This document shows positions 56,169 through 64,000 of a stretch of 64,000 bases of DNA, piece after piece (within the stretch, counting starts at the first letter, position 1; every line of letters begins with the position of its first letter). Below the pieces are notes generated by a model. That model ran no database searches. It had not been told where the DNA came from and worked only from the letters and a program-made list of their open reading frames with translations. Both the position numbers and the translations under genes were made by a program. Source of the DNA: Lactuca virosa (lineage: Eukaryota; Streptophyta; Magnoliopsida; Asterales; Asteraceae); contig CAKMRJ010005745.1 in assembly GCA_928212115.1 (NCBI GenBank), positions 99,256,804-99,320,803 of the forward strand, in the 5' to 3' direction.

Positions 56169-59100
56169 TTAAGAGAAAAGTTGTGGGTATTTGGTACGCA
56201 TATGATCCTCACGCTCCCATGTATACTCAGGTCCACGTGCCGACTGCCACCTGACCTTAACCAGGGGAATGCGACTTCTTTTGAGTTGCTTTTCCTTTCG
56301 GTCAGCAATTTCCAAGGGTTTCTCGATAAATTGCATTGTCTCGTCGATTTGGATATCCTCGAGAGGAACATGAAGGTTCTCGTCTGCTAAACACTTCTTG
56401 AGGTTGGCTATATGAAATACTGGGTGAACTTTCTTAAGCTCTGTTGGTAGATCCAACTCGTAGGCTACTGGTCCGATCCTTTTTATGATCTTAAACGGGC
56501 CTACGTAGCGTGGTGCCAATTTACCCTTGCGTCCAAATCGAACCACACCTTTCCATGGGGACACTTTTAACATGACCATGTCACCTACGGTAAATTCAAG
56601 CGGTTTGCGTCGCTTGTCGGCATAACTCTTTTGTCGGCTACGAGCTGCGAGAAGGTTATCGCGAATCTGAGTGATTTTGTCGGTTGTTTCCTGGATAAGC
56701 TCAGGACCAACGATTGGAGAATCCACTGTTGCGCGAATCACGTGGGACTCACCGATTTCATGCCAGCAAATAGGAGATCGGCATTTACGGCCATACAATG
56801 CCTCAAATGGTGGCATCTTGATGCTAGAATGATAACTGTTATTATAGGAGAATTCCACCAACGGTAAATGAGAGTCCCAGTTTCCTCCGAAATCCAAGAC
56901 ACACGCCCTCAACATATCTTCGAGTGTTTGAATTGTCCTCTCAGATTGACCATCGGTCTGAGGATGATAGGCGGTACTGAGATCGAGGCGGGTTCCCATG
57001 GCTGTTTGAAGTGATTGCCAAAACCGAGAGAGAAATCTCCCATCACGATCTGAAATGATGCTGAGAGGAATGCCATGCCGACTAACTATCTCGTTGATGT
57101 AAATCCGAGCAAGTTTTTCGACTTTGAAATTTTCCCGGATGGGAAGGAAATGAGCGGATTTGGTCAAACGGTCAATGATTATCCAAATGCTGTCGTGTCC
57201 TTTTGTGGTACGGGGAAGTTTGGTTACGAAATCCATGGCGATCGCTTCCCATTTCCACCTGGGGATTTCTGGTTGGACCAATAGTCCAGAGGGTCGTTGA
57301 TGTTCTACTTTGACCCTGGAACATGTAAGACATTTGGCCACGAATAAAGCAATATCCTTTTTCATTCCCGACCACCAATAATTGGTTCTCAGGCCATGAT
57401 ACATCTTGTCAGTGCCCGGATGAATGGAATATCGGGTTTTATGGATTTCTTCCATCAGGAATATGCGAAGATTGTCACGATCTGGGATCCAGATGCGATC
57501 TTGATAATAGAAAATACCATCAGATTTGGTTTCCAACTCCCCATCAATTCCCGTGGGCATGTCATTTTCGGTAATTGCCGAGTGTTGGGCTCCTCGAATT
57601 CGGTCGCTGAGATTGGACAAGATAGGAGAACATATTAGATGAAATGCATGGGCATGTTCTTTTCGGCTTAACGCGTCGGCTACGACGTTTGCCTTGCCCG
57701 GATGATAGCGTATTTCACACTCGTAATCATTTAGGAGCTCGACCCATCGTCTTTGCCTCATATTGAGTTCCTTTTGATTAAGAATATGTTGCAAGCTCTT
57801 GTGGTCGGTGAAAATTACGCATTTAGTGCCGTAAAGGTAATGCCTCCAAATTTTAAGAGCGAAAATCACGGCACCGAGCTCCAAATCATGAGTCGTATAA
57901 TTCCTTTCGTGGATTTTGAGTTGTCGTGATGCGTAAGCTATAACCTTTCCCCTTTGCATCAAAACACAACCTAGACCGAGATTGGAGGCATCGCAGAATA
58001 CCACGAAATCTTCGGATCCTTCAGGGAGTGTAAGAATCGGAGCGTCACACAAACTTTGTTTAAGGGTTTGGAAAGCGTATTCCTGCTTGGGTCCCCAATC
58101 AAATGGTGTACCCTTGCAAGTGAGAGAAGTAAGCGGTAAAGCAATCTTTGAGAAATTTGAAATGAAACGCCGGTAATAGCCGGCTAAACCAAGGAAGGAC
58201 CGAATTTCCTTGGGGGTACGGGGGGCTTTCCAATTCTGGACTGCTTCAACTTTTGCGGGATCGACTAAAATACCCTTGTCACTTACAATATGACCAAGGA
58301 ATTGTACCTCATTTAACCAAAACTCGCATTTCGAAAATTTGGCGTAGAGCCGATTTCCTTGCAACGTTTGGAGAGTTAGGCGAAGGTGTCTTTCATGCTC
58401 TGCCCTTGTCTTGGAGTAAATGAGGATGTCATCAATAAAGACGATAACAAAACGGTCGAGATAAGGTTTAAATACCCGATTCATCAAGTCCATGAATACG
58501 GCAGGGGCATTTGTTAGGCCGAAAGGCATAACGGTGAACTCGTAATGACCATAGCGGGTTCGGAAAGCGGTTTTGGGGATGTCTTCTTCCCGTACTCGAA
58601 GTTGGTGATAACCCGAGCGAAGGTCAATTTTTGAGAAGCATGAAGCTCCTTGAAGCTGATCAAAAAGGTCGTCGATCCGAGGTAACGGATATCGGTTCTT
58701 GATGGTTAATTTATTTAACTCCCGATAATCGATACACATACGAAACGAACCATCTTTCTTTTTGATGAAGAGAACCGGGGCTCCCCAGGGTGAAGTACTA
58801 GGGCGGATAAATCCCTTATCGGTTAGTTCTTGGAGCTGACTTGCCAATTCTTGCATCTCGGTTGGAGCCAACCGATATGGAGACTTGGCTATGGGAGTAG
58901 CCTCAGGAACAAGATCGATGCGGAACTCTAGCTCACGTACTGGAGGGAGTCCAGATACGTCATCGGGAAAGATGTCGGGAAAGTCTCGTACTATCGGAAT
59001 ATCTTCAATCTTCTTTTCTTTGACCTTTGTTTCCACCACATGGGCTAAGAAAGCCATGTATTCTTTTCGTAGATATGATCGAGCTTGAGTACATGACATA

Positions 59101-60701
59101 AGACTAAGCTTTTTCGAATGAGTCTCGCCATAAATACGAAGACTTTGACCGTCGGCGAGAGGAATACGAATGAACTTATCGTAACATACTATTTCAGCAT
59201 GGTTTTGGGATAGCCAATCCATTCCTACGATGATGTCGAAGCTACCAAGTTCCATAGGAACTAAATTGACAGAAAATTTATGACCGGAAAAATCGAAAGT
59301 GCAATCTTGGATGACTGCATTGAGTGAAACGTATTTTCCATCGGCGACTTCTACGGTAAAGTACTCATTAAGAATCGTGCGAGGTGTGTGAAGTATGGGC
59401 TCAAATTCCAAAGACACAAAACTTTTATCGGCACCTGAATCAAAAAGTACTGACGCGTAGCAGTTATTTATGAGAAACGTACCATTTACGACCTTGTTAT
59501 CGGTCTTTGCTTGGGTTGCGGTAATGACAAAGGCTCGGCCTTTGGGAGCTGGAACCTGCATTGTTGGATTTGCCTGGGCTTGGGTGTTGATGATATTGAC
59601 TAACCTAGGACACGCGTTTTTGAAATGGGTGGGGTCACCACAGTTGAAGCATGTTCCAGTTGGATACCGGGTTTGTGTTTGCTGATTTGAGGGTAGATAG
59701 AGTGGTCGCTGAGTTTTTGGTGCACGACATGTGTCCGCCAAGTGGCCATAGCGACCACAATTCGTACAGAGGCGACACGGGCTGGTGGTCATATGGTGAT
59801 AGTTACAGTGGTTACAGAGGGGGTGAGGTCCGGTATACGGCTTTTTATTTGGTTGGGCTGGTGGGGTGACTTGGGTGATAGGAGTAGCAGGGGTAATAAC
59901 AGCATGGTTGTGGTGATGACTTTTCCGCTTCTTTTTGTCATGTCGGTGGGAGGACTCGGACTTGACAATTAGGGGGGTCTCAGGGGTCGACTTTTCAGTT
60001 GACATCTTTGAACCCTTGCGTGGGAGGACACCATCGTTCACATTGTCCTCGTTGAGTTGACCTGCTAATTCAATGGCGGATTCTAGGGTAGATGGCCTGC
60101 TGCTGGTCACCGAATCACGGATCTGGCGTGGTAACCCTTTGATGTAGCGGCGTATTGCAGTTTTCATAGGTTGAACCATGTGAGGTAGGAGTCTCGAGAG
60201 ATCATGGAATCTATTGGTGTAGGTCGCGTTGTCGCCTCCCTCCTGTTTCAGATTCCAGAATTCATCCTCGAGAGTTTGCAATTCGCTGTCAGGGCAGAAC
60301 TTCTCCATCATGCGTTCTTTTAGTTTTGACCAGGTCATTCCCAAGGCAACAGCCTCTCCCTTTGCCCGTTTTTCTAGGTTCCACCATGTGAGAGCATGAC
60401 CTAGGAGGCACCCTGTAGCATGACGGACCATCAGGTCCTCAGGACACTCGCTATGGATGAAAGTACTCTCCATTTCTTCAATCCATGTGAGGAGTGCGGT
60501 GGCACCATCGGTGCCTTTGAAGTAAGGCGGATTGCAGTTACGAAAGTGCTTGAACGAGCAACGAGGAGTTGTTGCTGGAGCTTGTGGCTGAAGAGAATGA
60601 AGTTGGGTTGCAATTGTTGGGATGACGTTTGCTACCTCCTTGGCGACCAGGGCAGCTAGCCTTCTGTTGTTGCGAGCAGCGTATGGGGGTCGTAATGCCA
60701 T
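56169..60701 (-). CDS. Tekay-type Gag-Pol polyprotein, intact
   Basis: A single 1,510-codon ORF. Order: Gag capsid (about residues 50-220), two Cys/His knuckles (CTNCGRYGHLADTC and CFNCGDPTHFKNAC, about 315-365), protease with LFDSGADKSF (about 420), reverse transcriptase with CIDYRELN and the catalytic FIDDILIYS (about 600-800), RNase H with FCDASNLGLG, TDHKSL and NVVADALSR (about 890-1010), integrase with an HHCC finger (HPGTDKMYHG, CLTC) and the DDE core (MDFVTKLPR, SDRDGRF, QSERTIQ), and a chromodomain-like tail (VKVRWQSARG, YTWERED). All catalytic residues I can check are present and there is no stop or frameshift. Gag and Pol share one frame, as is usual for plant chromoviruses, and would be cleaved by the protease. 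It could support its own movement and that of relatives lacking pol. Confidence 0.97.
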   Translation of the reverse strand: MALRPPYAARNNRRLAALVAKEVANVIPTIATQLHSLQPQAPATTPRCSFKHFRNCNPPYFKGTDGATALLTWIEEMESTFIHSECPEDLMVRHATGCLLGHALTWWNLEKRAKGEAVALGMTWSKLKERMMEKFCPDSELQTLEDEFWNLKQEGGDNATYTNRFHDLSRLLPHMVQPMKTAIRRYIKGLPRQIRDSVTSSRPSTLESAIELAGQLNEDNVNDGVLPRKGSKMSTEKSTPETPLIVKSESSHRHDKKKRKSHHHNHAVITPATPITQVTPPAQPNKKPYTGPHPLCNHCNYHHMTTSPCRLCTNCGRYGHLADTCRAPKTQRPLYLPSNQQTQTRYPTGTCFNCGDPTHFKNACPRLVNIINTQAQANPTMQVPAPKGRAFVITATQAKTDNKVVNGTFLINNCYASVLFDSGADKSFVSLEFEPILHTPRTILNEYFTVEVADGKYVSLNAVIQDCTFDFSGHKFSVNLVPMELGSFDIIVGMDWLSQNHAEIVCYDKFIRIPLADGQSLRIYGETHSKKLSLMSCTQARSYLRKEYMAFLAHVVETKVKEKKIEDIPIVRDFPDIFPDDVSGLPPVRELEFRIDLVPEATPIAKSPYRLAPTEMQELASQLQELTDKGFIRPSTSPWGAPVLFIKKKDGSFRMCIDYRELNKLTIKNRYPLPRIDDLFDQLQGASCFSKIDLRSGYHQLRVREEDIPKTAFRTRYGHYEFTVMPFGLTNAPAVFMDLMNRVFKPYLDRFVIVFIDDILIYSKTRAEHERHLRLTLQTLQGNRLYAKFSKCEFWLNEVQFLGHIVSDKGILVDPAKVEAVQNWKAPRTPKEIRSFLGLAGYYRRFISNFSKIALPLTSLTCKGTPFDWGPKQEYAFQTLKQSLCDAPILTLPEGSEDFVVFCDASNLGLGCVLMQRGKVIAYASRQLKIHERNYTTHDLELGAVIFALKIWRHYLYGTKCVIFTDHKSLQHILNQKELNMRQRRWVELLNDYECEIRYHPGKANVVADALSRKEHAHAFHLICSPILSNLSDRIRGAQHSAITENDMPTGIDGELETKSDGIFYYQDRIWIPDRDNLRIFLMEEIHKTRYSIHPGTDKMYHGLRTNYWWSGMKKDIALFVAKCLTCSRVKVEHQRPSGLLVQPEIPRWKWEAIAMDFVTKLPRTTKGHDSIWIIIDRLTKSAHFLPIRENFKVEKLARIYINEIVSRHGIPLSIISDRDGRFLSRFWQSLQTAMGTRLDLSTAYHPQTDGQSERTIQTLEDMLRACVLDFGGNWDSHLPLVEFSYNNSYHSSIKMPPFEALYGRKCRSPICWHEIGESHVIRATVDSPIVGPELIQETTDKITQIRDNLLAARSRQKSYADKRRKPLEFTVGDMVMLKVSPWKGVVRFGRKGKLAPRYVGPFKIIKRIGPVAYELDLPTELKKVHPVFHIANLKKCLADENLHVPLEDIQIDETMQFIEKPLEIADRKEKQLKRSRIPLVKVRWQSARGPEYTWEREDHMRTKYPQLFS

Positions 60702-61510
60702 CTACGAGAAACACGCATATGGACTTGTGAGTTATTTGTAAATTGATTATGGAAATAAAGTTTTTAGACATTGTTGGGTAAAATAATTGTAAAACACTTG
60801 TTGGGCCATGGTTAGGAGTGTTGGGCACCTTTTGGGCTTTCCATGGTTACTAAATGTGAAACATGTAGCACTTGCGTGGGCCCCCACAAAACTAAGTTTT
60901 CACATTTCTTTCCCACTTCTAGGCCCATTAGGGAACTTAATAGTCCAATGAGTTGGCCATTTTGGAGTGTATCCTTTCGGATACGTTTGATAAGGTCGGG
61001 TATTTTGATGGCTCAAAAGTAATGTGAATGACGCGCTTTGGCCTATAGGTTTGGGAACTCTCGCCTTTGGTCCCCAGATAAGCAAACTGGTCCCTCGGTT
61101 GATTGGGATGTATACGAATGCTTACCTAGTCAGGACTTTCGGGCTACCGGCACCTCCCCCTTCCAGTTACTACGCGTCCATTACTATGATCCTACCCAAC
61201 TAGAGTGGATGACTTTGAATTTCCTATGAGCTCTAAGGAATACATATATGTATATACATTTTGTTAAACAACTTGAGTATGTGTGTGATTTTCAGAGAAA
61301 GTGGAGAATATTCACAAGTGTATGCACACATATAAGTGTCAGGAGTAATACGTATGCACATAAGGGAGCAATTAACACACAAAGGTATTCCTAGGATTTT
61401 CTAAGTGCGAATTGCATACAGTTGTGTGTGCATTTTATAAACTAGCATACGAGAGGACCCTAGAGGCTATAGACTAGGTCAAGGCAATTAACCTAATTCC
61501 CTATAGTCAA
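60702..61510 (-). other. Leader between primer site and Gag start
   Basis: About 800 bases of 5' untranslated leader of the Tekay-type element, no gene seen. The ATG at 60701 was chosen because it opens the long frame just before the Gag N-terminus. Confidence 0.7.
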
Positions 61511-61525
61511 GGGCTCTGATACCAA
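61511..61525 (-). other. Primer binding site, tRNA-Met
   Basis: The minus strand reads TTGGTATCAGAGCCC, separated by two bases from the LTR end, and is complementary to initiator tRNA-Met. Confidence 0.92.
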
Positions 61526-61527
61526 TC

Positions 61528-64000
61528 TGTCACACCCCGATCCTTGTCGGAATCGATCAAGGCGTGATATATTGTTCAAAGTCTCATGACAACTAGGTTA
61601 TAATGTGATTAGATTCAATTAAGTACTAAGTATGCAAACAAGATCCACAACATACAAGTACAAATACAAATGCAAACCACATTTATTACATCAAATTTAA
61701 ATTGTCTTGTGGATTTCTAAGGCACAACCTATTTTTCATCATTCTTCATTCTTCAAATCTGCATCATGGGTAAAAACAGGTCAACTACGAGAGTTGGTGA
61801 GTAATCAAATTTTAGTAGAGAAAATTGTGAAGTTGAAACATTTATAATTTGAAATCTGTTTTCTTTTGAAGTCGCCAAACAATTGTATTTGAGATAACGG
61901 TTTATAAATCAAAAATTGATTAACAATTGATAACAACAACAATAAGTCCTCACCCTATATATATACATATGTATATATAAATATATATAGGATGGAGCAT
62001 CTAATCATCATACACACTCAACCACGTGTGATCAATCACCTTAGCGTCCCAAGGCGGGGTGGTCAACCCAATAGCGCTATTATTGTCCATAACGTACCTC
62101 AAGAATACGGGCATAGTCATGGAGATTAGACTAAAAATGATAATGCACTACAAGTACATGTAGCGTAAACAAACAATAGTTATACAATTAATGACTCACG
62201 TATAAATGTCCCAACAATGTCTCAATTGTGATAAAACAATAAAATGAAGTTGGAACATATTAGAACCACATGATACACCCCCAAAGTATTGAAAATTATA
62301 AAATATGGGGTAGATTACTCACATTAGTCCCAAAACGAAATGCGTGTGTCGTACGATAGACGATTCGGGTCAAAATGGCGTAGAAATAGACGATTCGAAC
62401 TGGAAAGGAATGGTTACAAAATAGAGCGCGAAGCCATAATATAATTAATAGTTTGGTTTAGGAACTGCTAAACGAGAATAGAGTATTAATACAAATAATT
62501 AGACACATATTATTATATTAGATGATTAACAATAATTCATTTTGATTATAATATTAAGGTATTTATTTGTTAAATGAATTTTAAATTGAATACTTACTTT
62601 GCATAATTATTTATATTTTCAATTTAGGTAGATTTTAATAATTTCTTATTAAAGAATAACTTGCCAATTATAATTATTTACAGATTTTAACAATTATTTA
62701 TATGAAATAATCATTAAATGCATTTTTACATGCTAAAATAATACTTAGGAAAATAGTTTTAAATAGTAACAGTATTGAAAAATTTATGAAATTATTAGGA
62801 AATCATTATTTCATACAATATGATTTACTGTAAAATTTGTATATTTTCTGAACTGTTTTAGTATTTATTTAATATTTTAATGATTAAACAACACAAAATT
62901 CGGGAAAATAGTAAATGATTCTCAAAAAATCTGTAAAATTAACCATAGTTTTATAACATGATGTAGAGCCCGTGTATATAAGTTTCAGATATTTGTGACT
63001 ATGGGAAGTATTTTTTATATATTTCATTATTAATTAATCAATAAAATCATAAATAATAGTAAACAGTAATATAAATGCATGAAACTTCATATATCATGTT
63101 TAATCAGTATACAGGTCATCCCAGAATTTTCTCAGAATTTATTGAATGCAACAAGTATTTTATGTGAATTATTGCCTACTTTATTGCAATAATTATGATA
63201 ATTCAATAAAAATAAGTTATTTTCTGAAAATTTCCAGAACTTCTTATTTTATTGATGGTATTCTGAGAAAAATCAGTTTTATGCAAAAAATGAGTTTTAG
63301 ATATTTGGGTGGATTTAATTTTGTTTCTTGTATGAATTTGAAACTTTTAACAACATACCTTGATGATGCTTCAAGAGGGATGAAGATTTGAGTATAATAG
63401 ATTGTTCTTGATGGAATATGAGTATTCTTGGAGGAAATTTCGAGATTGAGAGTGAGAGAAAGAATAGAGAAGATTTAAGTGGTGAAGAGAATAATGTGTT
63501 GGGAGAAAAAGGAAAGGAAAGTGGATGGGAGGTGTGAGTGGGAGACCATGGGAATAATCTTTTTGCTTTTGGTGGTCTTCATAATTTCCCACTAACACAA
63601 ACATCTTTTACATAATAATATAAGAGTTTTAAAATTTAAAGTAAAGTTTATAAAATAATAGAGTTTTATAAAATTTAATGTAAAGTTTATAAAAATGGAG
63701 TTTTATTAAAGATAGGTTATTATTTGATTATAACAATCTACTTTGATTTGAAGTTTAATTAGAGCATTCAAGTTTGATTCTTTTAATTAATTAGAGCATT
63801 ATACTTTGATTTGATTTTAATAATGTATCATAATTTACTTTGATTATAGTTATAACGTGTACAATACTATGTTGCTATTAACGTCAATTTATATCGTATT
63901 GTATGGGTTTTGATCCTATTAGCGTCAAGTAATCTTGAGTAGGGTTTATTAAATTTCCAATTGGGTTGGGTTGACCCGAATCCATTTTAGGCGGATGTCA
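61528..64000 (-). repeat. 5' LTR of the Tekay-type element, runs off window
   Basis: Same layout as 53677-56118. The first ~850 bases (plus-strand order) are almost identical; the rest differs by many 1-base indels. It has about 45 extra bases near 62385-62435 that the other LTR lacks. Confidence 0.93.

Larger units (their letters stand above)
53677..64000 (-). mobile_element. Tekay-type Ty3/gypsy chromovirus, coding-intact
   Basis: Minus-strand element with both LTRs (61528-64000, leaving the window, and 53677-56118), primer site 61511-61525, one long Gag-Pol ORF (56169-60701) and a polypurine tract. It interrupts an older gypsy LTR. By comparison with the left LTR the right one should end 2 bases beyond the window. 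The 5 bases left of the element are TACAT, so the predicted right-hand duplicate is just outside. Confidence 0.93.

Overview
The window is plant nuclear DNA from a transposon-rich eudicot genome. It holds plant-type Ty1/copia and Ty3/gypsy retrotransposons, a plant LINE, minus-strand histone H3 genes of the plant H3.1 type, and AT-rich intergenic DNA. The mix of elements resembles Asteraceae such as lettuce, but that is recollection and not shown by the sequence. The only clear host genes are two intronless histone H3.1 genes in direct orientation 2.8 kb apart (46.4-49.5 kb). Almost everything else is nested retroelements.

Layout. (1) 1-12345: 3' 12 kb of a SIRE-like Ty1/copia element (5' LTR outside the window): gag, a coiled-coil linker ORF, a broken pol, then about 4 kb of degenerate post-pol coding sequence with its own TATA box and plant-style start codon, and the 3' LTR. 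The short word CCGGA is strongly over-represented in its last 5 kb. (2) 12346-15228: an antisense gypsy LTR carrying a GTTTACGGCC array, then the 3' end of a Tekay-like gypsy element with its LTR. (3) 15229-23077: two remnants (A and B) of one Ty1/copia family separated by an antisense Athila-like gag fragment; copy B contains a complete 0.94-kb TRIM-like element with a perfect target duplication, and copy A supplies the empty site. (4) 23078-28088: antisense LTR fragments, one flanked by about 105-bp direct repeats. (5) 28089-41789: a non-autonomous gypsy element with two 2-kb LTRs that lost most of pol, holding a young, complete, non-autonomous 5.6-kb LTR element (32894-38483) with one intact ORF for an acidic repeat protein. 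(6) 41790-44569: an LTR tail and a probable solo LTR. (7) 44570-50044: the histone H3.1 island. (8) 50045-53676: a 5'-truncated LINE and a decayed antisense gypsy element. (9) 53677-64000: an apparently coding-competent antisense Tekay-type chromovirus with a 1,510-codon Gag-Pol ORF; its second LTR runs off the window an estimated 2 bases before its end.

Nothing here forms a metabolic pathway or operon. The most unusual signal runs across elements: several unrelated LTR families each carry their own CpG-centred, near-palindromic short word multiplied in non-coding and even coding DNA (TCCGGA, GTTTACGGCC, ACTCGNCGAGT, TTCGGTCC, GCGTAC). Two of these words are shared between elements of different type.
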